Assembly (NCBI GenBank): GCA_022843125.1
Contig: JALHOG010000004.1
Span: forward strand, 5,001-69,000
Source of the DNA: Ilumatobacteraceae bacterium
GTDB taxonomy: Bacteria; Actinomycetota; Acidimicrobiia; Acidimicrobiales; Ilumatobacteraceae
Length of the DNA stretch: 64,000 bases
Direction of reading: 5' to 3'
Shown: positions 1 through 8,964 of the stretch, in pieces
Layout: each line of letters opens with the position of its first letter
Position numbering within the stretch: position 1 is the stretch's first letter
The notes under the pieces: model-generated
Told to the model about the DNA's origin: nothing
What the model saw: the letters and a program-made list of their open reading frames with translations, nothing else
Databases searched by the model: none
Translations under genes and position numbers: made by a program

Positions 1-1197
1 CGCCTGCAACGCTGTGAGCTGGGAGTTCGCGTCGAGCACGACGCCGTTGCACTGGTAGCCGCGCTGGTCGAGCGTGCGCCGGACATCACCCTTCGAAGCG
101 CCCAACCCGACGCTCGCGAGCACCTCGACGACGTCGGCGAGCGAGTCGCGCGTGCGTCGCGACGACGGCACTTCGCGCGCCACCGCCGCAAGCGCCGCCT
201 CGGATGCAACCGTCGGATCGCCTCCGAAGAGGACGTCGGCGGCCTCGTCGGCTGCACGTGCCGCGTCGTCGCCATGTACGAGTTGTGTCAACTCATGCGC
301 GAGTGAGCGCTGCGCGAGGCGCTTATGGGGGGCTTCATGGTGCTCGGCGATCGTTGCGCGCACATCCTCGAGGGGCCGCGTCGAGAACCGCAGGAGGTAC
401 TCGACGATCGACTCGTCATCGGCCTGCAACCAGAACTGGCGGAACTGGTACGGGCTGGTCTTGTCGGGGTCGAGCCACACTGCCCCGCTCGCCGTCTTGC
501 CGAACTTCGTTCCGTCGCTCTTCAAGAGCAGGGGCCAGGTGAGGCCGTGGGCCGCGGCCCCGCTCGACTTGCGGATCAGATCGATACCGGCAGTGATGTT
601 GCCCCACTGATCGGATCCGCCCATCTGCATCTCGACACCGTGGGCGGCATGGAGATGACGGAAATCGTTCGCTTGGAGCAGCATGTAGCTGAACTCGGTG
701 AACGAGATGCCGACCTCGCTCGCAAGCCGGTTCTTCACCGACTCCTTGGCGAGCATCTGGTTCACCGTGATGTGCTTGCCGACGTCCCGAAGGAAGTCGA
801 GCACGCTCGTCCCGGCGGTCCAGTCGGCGTTGTCGACGAGCGTCGCAGCGTACGGACCTGGTTCGAAGTCGAGGATCCGCTCGAGTTGGGCCTTGATGCA
901 CTGAACGTTGTGGGCGAGCTCGTCGCGAGTGAGGAGGTTCCGCTCCTCGGATCGACCACTCGGGTCACCGACCATCCCCGTGGCGCCGCCGGCGAGCGGG
1001 AACGGCGTATGGCCGGCGAGTTGGAAGCGACGCAGGCCGAGCTGCCCCATGAGGTGACCGACGTGCAACGAATCCGACGTCGGGTCGAAGCCGACGTACA
1101 CGCCGATCGAACGCTCATCGAGTCGGGTCCGCAGGAACTCGAGGTCGGTCGAGTCGTGGATCAAGCCACGCGCAGTGAGGTCGTCGATCAGGTCCAT
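1..1197 (-). CDS. tyrS: tyrosine--tRNA ligase, 3' end beyond window
   Basis: Charges tRNA-Tyr with tyrosine in the cytoplasm. The class I HIGH signature appears as HVGH near residues 45-48 and the KMSKS-type loop as KFGKT near residue 231. The central region reads MGGSDQWGNI, typical of TyrS. The C-terminal part visible at the window edge (RRTLDQRGYQCNG) belongs to the S4 RNA-binding domain, so only about 20-25 residues are missing. The start is ATG at 1197. The gene is divergent from the DUF2332 gene and lies beyond mpg and argH, as tyrS does in mycobacteria. Confidence 0.97.
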   Translation of the reverse strand, partial: MDLIDDLTARGLIHDSTDLEFLRTRLDERSIGVYVGFDPTSDSLHVGHLMGQLGLRRFQLAGHTPFPLAGGATGMVGDPSGRSEERNLLTRDELAHNVQCIKAQLERILDFEPGPYAATLVDNADWTAGTSVLDFLRDVGKHITVNQMLAKESVKNRLASEVGISFTEFSYMLLQANDFRHLHAAHGVEMQMGGSDQWGNITAGIDLIRKSSGAAAHGLTWPLLLKSDGTKFGKTASGAVWLDPDKTSPYQFRQFWLQADDESIVEYLLRFSTRPLEDVRATIAEHHEAPHKRLAQRSLAHELTQLVHGDDAARAADEAADVLFGGDPTVASEAALAAVAREVPSSRRTRDSLADVVEVLASVGLGASKGDVRRTLDQRGYQCNGVVLDANSQLTALQA

Positions 1198-1269
1198 AGC
1201 TCGAACGATGATGCCACCTGGACGATCGAATGCCGACCCTGGAATCCGCGCAGGTACCGTGCGACGGGC

Positions 1270-2367
1270 ATGTCCGCTCCGATCACCCCGGTCGAGTCAC
1301 TACAGGGCCGGTTCAGGATCGCCAGCACCGACCACCGCCGGCGTTCGCCGTTCAACGCCCGCCTGCTGGCCGCCATCGCCGACCGACCCGACGTCGCGAG
1401 CATCCTCCAGGCTGCGCCACCGGAGCAACAGCTCCCCGTGCTCCTGCTGGCCGCGGTCCACTCACTCGTGCTCGCCGATGCGTCGATCGAACTCGCCGAC
1501 TGGTATCCGACCACCAGGTCCGAGCCTCGTACCGATGACCCCTTCCCGGCCTTCGTGCGAGTCTGCCAGGCGCGCAACGACGAGCTGCGCGCGATCGTCG
1601 CGACCCGCTCGACGCAGACCAACGAGGTCGGGCGTTGCGCTCTGTTCCTGCCCGTCCTGGCGGAATTGGCGCGCGAGCGCGGCCCGCTCGCGCTGATCGA
1701 CATCGGCACGAGCGCCGGGCTGAACCTCCGGCTCGACCGGTACGCGTACGACTACACCGGCGACGGGACAGGCGGCGGCGCCTGGCGCGTCGGTGACCCG
1801 TCGACGGTCGTCGTGCCGTGCGGTGTGCGCGGACCTGCGCCACTCCCGAGTGCGATCCCGATGATCGCGGGGCGCATCGGCCTCGACCGCGAGCCGGTCG
1901 ACCTGGCGGATGACGACAGCATCCGTTGGTTGATGGCCTGCATCTGGCCCGACCAGCACGATCGCTTCGAGCGACTGCGCAACGCGATCGAGATCGCTCG
2001 TGAGCATCCCGCTGCGGTGATCACCGGCGACGCCGTCGAGGGCCTACGAGGCGCAGCGGCCGTCGTCTCAGGGTCCGGGCACCCCGTGGTGATCACCTCG
2101 TGGGTGCTCAACTACCTGACACCGGCCGATCGGCAACGGTTCGTCGCCACGCTCGACGAAATGGGCGCCGACTCCGACCTGTCGTGGGTCGCACTCGAGA
2201 GCCCGGGGCTCTGCCCCGGTATGCCGTTCCCCGCAGAGGTCGCCGACTCGTTTCTCACGCACCTGCTCGTCGGGCACTGGCGCGCAGGGCGCCGAACGGT
2301 CCGGCACCTGGCCGAATGCCACCCACACGGCTACTGGCTGCGCTGGAACGCCGCCGACGGGCAGTGA
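1270..2367 (+). CDS. DUF2332 family protein
   Basis: A 365-residue protein with the layout of the DUF2332 family: an all-helical N-terminal half followed by a segment with DIGTSAGLNLRLDRY near residue 140, which resembles a Rossmann/methyltransferase-like glycine motif. The biochemical role is unknown. I chose ATG 1270 because a TACCGT hexamer ends 9 bases upstream with no ribosome-binding site, fitting leaderless transcription. The reading frame stays open upstream across tyrS, but that part is antisense to a real gene. Family assignment is from pattern recognition of the actinobacterial members. Confidence 0.8.
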   Translation: MSAPITPVESLQGRFRIASTDHRRRSPFNARLLAAIADRPDVASILQAAPPEQQLPVLLLAAVHSLVLADASIELADWYPTTRSEPRTDDPFPAFVRVCQARNDELRAIVATRSTQTNEVGRCALFLPVLAELARERGPLALIDIGTSAGLNLRLDRYAYDYTGDGTGGGAWRVGDPSTVVVPCGVRGPAPLPSAIPMIAGRIGLDREPVDLADDDSIRWLMACIWPDQHDRFERLRNAIEIAREHPAAVITGDAVEGLRGAAAVVSGSGHPVVITSWVLNYLTPADRQRFVATLDEMGADSDLSWVALESPGLCPGMPFPAEVADSFLTHLLVGHWRAGRRTVRHLAECHPHGYWLRWNAADGQ

Positions 2368-2433
2368 CGGCGGACCGATCGATCGCGATGCAACCGGCCC
2401 CACTCAGCGCTGCTCGCGTTTCGCCAAAGTCGG

Positions 2434-3372
2434 TCAGAGCCACCACGGGGCAGCCGGCCAGGCGCCGTGGCCTTCCCACTCCATGAAGAACCCGGCAGTC
2501 GGATTGGCGCGTCCGATCGGATAGAGACCCTGCAGATCGACCAGGGGTTCTGCGGCGTCTGGATCGGCACACGGTACGGCGATCGGCCCGCCGGGTTCGA
2601 GCGGCAGCGGGCACGCCCGGCCGTCGAGATGCGCCAACTTGCGTGAGATGTAGTCGGCCGCAGCCCACGGGCCGGCCGACCGGAGGTGGATGCCGTCACG
2701 CGCGAACCACTGGGGTTGATCGCGGGCGTAGGTCGCCCAGTCAGCGATCACGAGCTCGGGATGCACCCCCGAGTCGACGATCTCGCGCAGCGCAGCGTTG
2801 TTGCGCTCGAACACGGCAGCGAACCCCGCGTTGCCCGGCGAGGTGTACGAGACGTTGGATCGCAACGTCACCCACAGGACCCGTTGGTAACCGAACCCAC
2901 GGGCACGTTCGACGATCGCGTCCACATCACGGCGGAAGTTCTGGTCGCTGTCGTTGTACCCGGTGGCCACGACGAGCGTGTGGAACGACCGGCCGCGCCA
3001 CTCCAGCTCCTCGTACAGCGTGATCGGCACGTGGTCGTCGTAGTTGCGGCACGACGGGGTGACCCGCCGCCGGCAGGAAGCGAGATCGAGCATGTGCTCG
3101 AAGCCCTGAACGGCATCGATCGCGCCGTATGTCTTGATGCCGAGCCACGCCGAGTCGCTGATGAGCAATGCCGGTGTCGGTGGGGCGACGCGGACCGCAG
3201 GGCGTTCGACCGTGGCCGGGGAGTCGCCCGAGACCGCAGCCCCGACGACGGCAGAAAGACCGAGCGTGGCGCCCACGATGGCGGCGAGCGTTCTGGAGCG
3301 GCGCGGCACACCCCATGATCGCGCACGGATCGACCGCCGACCGCTCACCCCGGCGCCACCCGCCATCGCCAC
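2434..3372 (-). CDS. secreted SGNH/GDSL-like hydrolase
   Basis: A 312-residue protein with basic residues then a hydrophobic segment (about residues 28-50), which looks like a signal peptide or anchor. The mature part starts with a block-I-like motif LLISDSAWLGI (candidate nucleophile Ser), and a DGIHL motif near residue 228 supplies the Asp and His expected in SGNH hydrolases. A mid-region VATGYND resembles the conserved Gly/Asn blocks. Substrate is not predictable; an ester or acetyl group of the envelope is plausible. The start is GTG 3372 or ATG 3366; either overlaps the end of mpg by over 20 bases, suggesting coupled translation. Confidence 0.75.
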   Translation of the reverse strand: MAMAGGAGVSGRRSIRARSWGVPRRSRTLAAIVGATLGLSAVVGAAVSGDSPATVERPAVRVAPPTPALLISDSAWLGIKTYGAIDAVQGFEHMLDLASCRRRVTPSCRNYDDHVPITLYEELEWRGRSFHTLVVATGYNDSDQNFRRDVDAIVERARGFGYQRVLWVTLRSNVSYTSPGNAGFAAVFERNNAALREIVDSGVHPELVIADWATYARDQPQWFARDGIHLRSAGPWAAADYISRKLAHLDGRACPLPLEPGGPIAVPCADPDAAEPLVDLQGLYPIGRANPTAGFFMEWEGHGAWPAAPWWL

Positions 3373-3905
3373 GGCGTCTCGACGGCCCTGCTGATGCCGA
3401 CCCGTGGACCGACGATCGGGCGCCGGGGCGGGCCGGTCCCGTCATCGATCAGCCGCACGGCGAGGGGATCGTCGACCAGCAGGTCGGCTCCGTTGTGGTC
3501 GGAATCGATCGCGAACGCCTGGCACAGCTTGGCCGGACCGTCAGCAAGGGCGCGCTGCCCCCGTCGCCGCTCTCGCATCAGATCGATCCCGGCGATCGGG
3601 ACCGCTGCCCGGATCAACACGGCGCTGCCTTCACCCTCAGGTCCCGTGACCACGTTCGCACACCAGTGCATCCCATAGGTGAAGTAGACGTACAGGCGAC
3701 CCGCCAGGCCGAACATCACTGCGTTGCGTGGCGTGACACCCCGGAACGAATGGCTCGCCGGGTCGTCCTCCCGATACGCCTCGACCTCGACGATGCGGCC
3801 GACGCAGTCGCCGTGCACCAGCAGCTTGTTGAGGAGGTAGGGGGCGACGACCGGCGCGTCACGGGCGAGCAACTCGCGCTCGATCGGGCGCCACGCACCG
3901 GTCAT
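3345..3905 (-). CDS. mpg: 3-methyladenine DNA glycosylase (AAG/MPG type)
   Basis: Removes alkylated purines, starting base-excision repair. The 186-residue protein is the normal length for bacterial AAG-fold enzymes. It shows the active-site VEVEAYREDDPASHS segment (catalytic Glu and Tyr near residues 46-51), the FGLAGRLYVYFTYGMHWC core and the GPAKLCQAF motif. Its ATG overlaps the argH stop by 4 bases (ATGA), so it is the promoter-distal member of the arginine operon, the same argH-mpg-tyrS arrangement as in Mycobacterium. Confidence 0.95.
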   Translation of the reverse strand: MTGAWRPIERELLARDAPVVAPYLLNKLLVHGDCVGRIVEVEAYREDDPASHSFRGVTPRNAVMFGLAGRLYVYFTYGMHWCANVVTGPEGEGSAVLIRAAVPIAGIDLMRERRRGQRALADGPAKLCQAFAIDSDHNGADLLVDDPLAVRLIDDGTGPPRRPIVGPRVGISRAVETPWRWRVAPG

Positions 3906-5320
3906 GAACCGTCGCTGGAGCGGCGCACGAACTCCGTGCGCTGCGCATCGAGCATCGCCCGGAAGGCATCCATCTGGGCGCCGATCGCCGCCGGACCGGC
4001 GCCACCCGGTGAGCGTCGCTGGGCGACACCGACGCCGGGGGCGACGAGCGCTGCTGCGTCTGCGTCGATCACCTCGGCTGCCAGCGCGGCAAGACCACCT
4101 TCGCCGGCGAGGTGGCGGCGCACGAGTTGGCCGACGATCGCATGTGCGTCACGGAACGGTGTGCCCTGGCGGACGAGGTACTCGGCGAGATCGGTCGCGG
4201 CGGTCACGTCGGCATCGGCGGCGGCCTGCATGCGATCGGGCACGAACGCTGCGGTCGCGATCATCCCGGTGAGGGCGGCGACGGCGAGATTCACCTGGTC
4301 GACCGAATCGAACAGACCCTCCTTGTCCTCCTGCAGATCGCGGTTGTACGCGAGCGGGAGACCCTTCAGCGTGGTGAGGAGCCCGGTCAGATTGCCGATC
4401 AGCCGGCCGGCCTTGCCTCGCGCCAGCTCGGCGATGTCGGCATTCTTCTTCTGCGGGAGCATCGACGAGCCCGTGGCGAACGCGTCGTCGAGCACGGCGA
4501 AGCCGAACTCCTCGCTCGTCCAGAGCACCCATTCCTCGCCGATGCGTGACAGGTGCACGCCGACGAGTGCCAGGTCGAACAACGCCTCGGCGACGAAGTC
4601 GCGGTCGCTCACCGCGTCGAGCGAGTTGTCGAACGGTCGGGCGAAGCCGAGGTCGGCGGCGGTGCCGGCCGGGTCGATCGGGAGCGACGTGCCGGCGAGC
4701 GCACCGGCGCCGAGCGGCGACACGTCGAGCCGGTCGACGGTGGCGAGCAGGCGGTCGATGTCACGGGCGAACGCCCAGCCGTGTGCCATCAGGTGATGGG
4801 CGAGCAAGACGGGCTGGGCCCGCTGGAGATGGGTGTACCCGGGGAGGTAGGTGCCGCCTGCCTCGATCGCTCGGGTGAACAGCACCTGCTGCAGGTCGTA
4901 GAGCCCGCGAGCCAGCTCGACCAGCTCGCGCTTGCACCAGAGCCTGAGGTCGGTCGCCACCTGATCGTTGCGGCTGCGCGCCGTGTGCAGCTTCGCTCCG
5001 GCCGGACCGGCCAACTCGGTGACGCGTCGCTCGACGGCGGTGTGGATGTCCTCGTCGGACTCGCGGTACTCGAATGTGCCACCGGCCATCTCGGCCTCGA
5101 CGCGATCGAGGGCGACGAGCACCGAGTCGCACTCGGCACTCGTGAGCAGCCCGACGCGTGCGAGGCCTCGGACATGGGCTCGCGAGCCCGTGATGTCGTC
5201 GAGCCACAGCCGGCGGTCGAACGGCAGACTCACGGTGTACGCCATGAGCGCTGCGTCGGGGCCGCCGACGAAACGGCCGTGCCACAGGGTCGAACCGGCG
5301 GTCTCGGGTGCGTCGGCCAT
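3902..5320 (-). CDS. argH: argininosuccinate lyase
   Basis: Splits argininosuccinate into arginine and fumarate, the last step of arginine synthesis. The 472-residue protein has LHTARSRNDQ (about 111-120), TSLPID and the fumarase/ASL superfamily signature GSSMLPQKKN (284-293). The ATG at 5320 shares one base with the argR stop (TGATG). The open frame extends farther upstream, but that part lies antisense-frame within argR. No argG lies next to it, although argG normally precedes argH. Confidence 0.97.
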   Translation of the reverse strand: MADAPETAGSTLWHGRFVGGPDAALMAYTVSLPFDRRLWLDDITGSRAHVRGLARVGLLTSAECDSVLVALDRVEAEMAGGTFEYRESDEDIHTAVERRVTELAGPAGAKLHTARSRNDQVATDLRLWCKRELVELARGLYDLQQVLFTRAIEAGGTYLPGYTHLQRAQPVLLAHHLMAHGWAFARDIDRLLATVDRLDVSPLGAGALAGTSLPIDPAGTAADLGFARPFDNSLDAVSDRDFVAEALFDLALVGVHLSRIGEEWVLWTSEEFGFAVLDDAFATGSSMLPQKKNADIAELARGKAGRLIGNLTGLLTTLKGLPLAYNRDLQEDKEGLFDSVDQVNLAVAALTGMIATAAFVPDRMQAAADADVTAATDLAEYLVRQGTPFRDAHAIVGQLVRRHLAGEGGLAALAAEVIDADAAALVAPGVGVAQRRSPGGAGPAAIGAQMDAFRAMLDAQRTEFVRRSSDGS

Positions 5321-5799
5321 CAGCCTGCACCGTTCGTCTCGATGCCGGCGAGATCGCGCAACCCCTGGGCCAGGTTCGCGCCGCCGACCGCCTCGGTGGC
5401 GACGCACAGCATGGTGTCGTCGCCCGCCACGGTCCCGAGTAGCCCATCGAGGCCGCTGCGATCGAGCGCCGACGCGACCACGTGGGCACACCCCGGCGGC
5501 GTGCGCACCACGACGAGCGATCCCGAGTGGGTGACCTCGGCGACCCACTCCCCCATCACCCGTCTGAGCTGCTCGAGAGGAGCCACCCGTTCGGGGGCGA
5601 ACTCGGGCACGGCGTACACGGTGGCGCCGCCGGGAACGCGCACCTTGACCGCCCCGAGATCCTCGAGATCGCGCGACACGGTCGCCTGCGTGGCGGTGAT
5701 CCCCTCGACGGCGAGCAGATCGACGAGTTGGGGTTGATTGGTCACCTGGTGCTGCTCGATCAATCTCGCGATGGTCTGTTGACGTTGGACTTTGCTCAC
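5320..5799 (-). CDS. argR: arginine repressor
   Basis: DNA-binding regulator of arginine genes, normally a hexamer with arginine as co-repressor. The N-terminal winged helix (QQTIARLIEQHQVTNQPQLV, then ATQATVSRDLEDLG, about residues 6-45) and the C-terminal arginine-binding motif GTVAGDDTML are clear. I chose GTG 5799, giving 159 residues, the family's usual length, and starting just before the winged helix; longer upstream starts would run into argF. Likely targets are the paired boxes at 9991-10024 and 35505-35538. Confidence 0.95.
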   Translation of the reverse strand: MSKVQRQQTIARLIEQHQVTNQPQLVDLLAVEGITATQATVSRDLEDLGAVKVRVPGGATVYAVPEFAPERVAPLEQLRRVMGEWVAEVTHSGSLVVVRTPPGCAHVVASALDRSGLDGLLGTVAGDDTMLCVATEAVGGANLAQGLRDLAGIETNGAG

Positions 5800-5842
5800 C
5801 GGACGCTCCACGCGATCAGGCACCCGGTGATCGAGCACCCGG

Positions 5843-6748
5843 TCATCGGACACCCGCCAGGAACGCGAGCGCGCCACGAGCGGCGTGCAGCCGGTTGTGG
5901 CCCTGCTGCAATACCCTGCTGCGGGGCCCATCGATCACGTCGGCCGCGACTTCCAGGCCACGATACGCCGGCAGGCAGTGCATGAAGACTGCGTCCGGAT
6001 CGGCAACCGACATCAGCGCGGCGTCGACGGTGTACCCCTCGAACGCGTCACGCCGTGTCTGCTTGTCGGCCTCCTGCCCCATCGACACCCAGGTGTCGGT
6101 GTGCACGGCGTGGGCGCCGACGACGGCCTCCTGCGGAGACACGGTCTGTTCGACCGACCGGGCACCGAGCAGCCGGACCCGCTCGAGCTCACCGTCAGCC
6201 GCATCGAAACCGGCCGGGCAGGCGAGGCGCACGTGCATGCCGAGCATCGCCGATGCCTCGGCCAGCGAGCGGGCGACGTTGTTGTAGTCGCCGACGTAGG
6301 CGACCGTGAGCCCGGCGAGCCCGCCGAAACACTGCCGCATGGTGAGCACGTCGGCGAGCCCCTGCAGCGGGTGCGAGCGGTCGCTCAACATGTTGACGAC
6401 CGGCACCGACGCCGCCGCAGCGAGGCGCTCGACAACCGAGTGGTCGAACACCCGCGCAGCGAGCATCGCGTGATACCCCTCCATGATGCGAGCGATGTCT
6501 TCGACCGGCTCGCGAGTGTCGAAGCCGACCTCCTCACCGCGCGTGTAGACCGGGTGCCCGCCGAGCTGGACGACGGCCATCTCCATCGACTGGCGGGTGC
6601 GGTTCGACGGCTTCTCGAAGATCAGCGCCACACCGAGACCCGCCAGCGGACGCGCGAGCGCGTCGATCGGCCGCTCGCTCACGTCGAGCACGAGGTCGAG
6701 CTCGTCGGGGGTGAGATCGGTGATGTCGAGCAGCGATCGCGCTGTCAC
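5843..6748 (-). CDS. argF: ornithine carbamoyltransferase
   Basis: Makes citrulline from ornithine and carbamoyl phosphate. The 301-residue protein carries the carbamoyl-phosphate loop as SNRTR (residues 48-52; S-x-R-T-R), DRSHPLQGLAD, and the ornithine-binding HCLPAYRG near the C-terminus. The GTG start at 6748 overlaps the argD stop by 4 bases (GTGA). This shows why the longer open frame upstream should not be used. Its substrate carbamoyl phosphate comes from carAB in this same window. Confidence 0.96.
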   Translation of the reverse strand: MTARSLLDITDLTPDELDLVLDVSERPIDALARPLAGLGVALIFEKPSNRTRQSMEMAVVQLGGHPVYTRGEEVGFDTREPVEDIARIMEGYHAMLAARVFDHSVVERLAAAASVPVVNMLSDRSHPLQGLADVLTMRQCFGGLAGLTVAYVGDYNNVARSLAEASAMLGMHVRLACPAGFDAADGELERVRLLGARSVEQTVSPQEAVVGAHAVHTDTWVSMGQEADKQTRRDAFEGYTVDAALMSVADPDAVFMHCLPAYRGLEVAADVIDGPRSRVLQQGHNRLHAARGALAFLAGVR

Positions 6749-7953
6749 TGGGGAACCCCCGCGACGTCGGCGAGCACCTCGCCGACCTTCGATGCCGCTT
6801 CGGTGAGCTCTGCGTCCGAGACGGTGAGCGGCGGAGCGAACCGCAGCGTCGATGCATTGACCGCGTTGCAGATCAGACCCTTGGCGAGCAGTGCCTTGTA
6901 GACCGTCGGCGCATCGATGCCGGGTAGCAGCTGCGCACCGAGCAGGAGCCCTGCGCCGCGCACCGACTCGATCTGCGGGATCGCCTCGAGCATCGCCGTG
7001 AACGCGGCGCCGCGTTCGCGGGCGAGCGCCGGTGCGTCGAGTCGGCGCATCTCGTCGACGACCGCGCTCGCCGCCGCCGTGGCGATCGCCGTACCGCTGT
7101 ACGTGCTGCCGTGATCGCCCGGTTGGAACACCGCAGCGACCTCCGTACGGGCCCAGCACGCGCCGATCGGCATGCCGTTGCCCATTGCCTTCGCCAAGGT
7201 CACGACGTCCGGGCTGACGCCGTGGTGTTCGAAGCCGAACCACTCCCCTGTCCGAGCGAACCCGGTCTGGATCTCGTCGATCATCATCAGGGCGCCGACC
7301 TCGTCGCACAGGTCGCGGATGCCCTGCAGGTAGCCGGGCGGCGCCGGGACGACACCACCCTCACCTTGGATGGGCTCGATCAGGATCGCGGCGACCGACG
7401 CGTCGACAGCAGCGCGCATCGCGTCGAGATCTCCCCAGGGGACGTGGCGGAAACCGTCGGGCATCGGTGCGAACGGCTCGTGCTTCGCAGGCTGGCCGGT
7501 GGCGGCGAGTGACGCGAGGGTGCGGCCGTGGAAGCTGCCGAGCGCGCTCACGACCGTGTGCCGGCCGCGCCCGCCGAACTTGCGGGCGAGCTTGATCGCG
7601 CACTCGTTCGATTCGGCGCCGGAGTTGGTGAAGAAGATCTGCCCGGACCGCCCCGACGCGGCGTGCAGCAGCTCGTTGACCTTCACCGCGGCAGCGGTGG
7701 CCTGCGGGTTGGTGAAGAAGTTGCTGACGTGCAGCAGCGTCGAAGCCTGGCGGCAGATCGCCTCGGCGATCACCGGGTTGGCGTGGCCGAGCGAGACGAC
7801 GGCGATGCCGGACAGGAAATCGAGGTAGCGGGTGCCGTTCGTGTCCCACACCTCGGTGCCGGCGCCGCGCTCGATGCTGATCGCCGGGGCGCCGAACACC
7901 GGCATGAACGGACAGTGCGCCATGCCGGCGGTGTCGAAGGTGTGCGCGCTCAT
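6745..7953 (-). CDS. argD: acetylornithine aminotransferase
   Basis: PLP enzyme converting N-acetylglutamate semialdehyde to N-acetylornithine. The 402-residue class III aminotransferase has TNSGAESNECAIKLAR (about 109-124), MMIDEIQTGFARTG (about 223-236) and the PLP lysine in VTLAKAMGNG (K255). The ATG overlaps the argB stop by 4 bases. As argJ is absent from the cluster, the next step (deacetylation) must be supplied elsewhere. Confidence 0.96.
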   Translation of the reverse strand: MSAHTFDTAGMAHCPFMPVFGAPAISIERGAGTEVWDTNGTRYLDFLSGIAVVSLGHANPVIAEAICRQASTLLHVSNFFTNPQATAAAVKVNELLHAASGRSGQIFFTNSGAESNECAIKLARKFGGRGRHTVVSALGSFHGRTLASLAATGQPAKHEPFAPMPDGFRHVPWGDLDAMRAAVDASVAAILIEPIQGEGGVVPAPPGYLQGIRDLCDEVGALMMIDEIQTGFARTGEWFGFEHHGVSPDVVTLAKAMGNGMPIGACWARTEVAAVFQPGDHGSTYSGTAIATAAASAVVDEMRRLDAPALARERGAAFTAMLEAIPQIESVRGAGLLLGAQLLPGIDAPTVYKALLAKGLICNAVNASTLRFAPPLTVSDAELTEAASKVGEVLADVAGVPQ

Positions 7954-8918
7954 ACCGAGCCGCCTTTCCGTGCAGTGGTGATTGCAGTGGTGGTTGCACT
8001 GGTGTGCATGTCGGGGCTGGTCGGGTCGAGCTTGGGGACGGCCGAGATCATCGTGCCGATGCCGCTGTCGGTGAAGATCTCGAGCAACAGCACGTGGGCG
8101 ATGCGGCCGTCGAGGATGTGCGCGTTGTGGACACCGTTGCGAACGGCGTGGATGCAGCTGTCGACCTTCGGGATCATCCCGCCGGCGATGGTGCCGTCGG
8201 CGATCAGCGCGTCGAGTTCGTCGGCGGTGGTCTGGCGGATCAGGCTGGCAGGATCGCTCACCTCGCGACGCAGGCCCTCGATGTCGGTGAGGTAGACGAG
8301 CTTCTCGGCGCCCACCGCCTCGGCGATCGCACCGGCGACGGTGTCGGCGTTGATGTTGTATGCCTGGCCGTGCTCGTCGGTGCCGATCGTGGCGATGACC
8401 GGGATGAACTCGTCGTTCAGCAGACCATGGAGCACACCCGGGTTGATCGCTGCCACGTCGCCGACGAAGCCCAGCTCCGGGTCGCGGGCCGTCGCCCTGA
8501 TCAATCCGGCGTCTTCCCCGCTGACACCGACCGCGTACGGACCGTGGACGTTGATCGCGCTGACGATCTGCGGGTTGACCTGGCCGATCAGCACCATCCG
8601 GGCGATGTCGACGGTTTCGGCGTCGGTGACGCGGAGGCCGTCGCGGAACTCGGTCACCTTGCCGAGCTTGGTCATCAGCTCGCTGATCTGCGGACCGCCG
8701 CCGTGGACGACCACGGGGCGCATGCCGACGAGCCGCATGAGCACGATGTCTTCGGCGAACAGGGCCAGCGCGTCGTGTTCGGAGGTGCCGGCGAGCGCGT
8801 TCCCGCCGTACTTGACCACCACGATCTTCCCGGCGAACCGGCGGATGTACGGCAGCGCCTCGACCAGGACTGCGGCCTTGGTCTCCGGCGCCGAACCGGG
8901 CGAGTCGGCGGACGACAT
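7950..8918 (-). CDS. argB: acetylglutamate kinase
   Basis: Phosphorylates N-acetylglutamate, usually the arginine-feedback-inhibited step. Visible motifs are VVKYGGNAL (lysine 36), VHGGGPQISELM and NINADTVAGAIAEA. I chose ATG 8918 (322 residues) because an AAAGGA ribosome-binding site lies about 6 bases upstream. It follows argC by 46 bases, a gap too small for argJ, which occupies this position in most actinobacterial clusters. Confidence 0.96.
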   Translation of the reverse strand: MSSADSPGSAPETKAAVLVEALPYIRRFAGKIVVVKYGGNALAGTSEHDALALFAEDIVLMRLVGMRPVVVHGGGPQISELMTKLGKVTEFRDGLRVTDAETVDIARMVLIGQVNPQIVSAINVHGPYAVGVSGEDAGLIRATARDPELGFVGDVAAINPGVLHGLLNDEFIPVIATIGTDEHGQAYNINADTVAGAIAEAVGAEKLVYLTDIEGLRREVSDPASLIRQTTADELDALIADGTIAGGMIPKVDSCIHAVRNGVHNAHILDGRIAHVLLLEIFTDSGIGTMISAVPKLDPTSPDMHTSATTTAITTARKGGSV

Positions 8919-8964
8919 CAGCTGATCCTTTCGTCGGACGCGGTGCGGACTGTCTGGTTGCGGT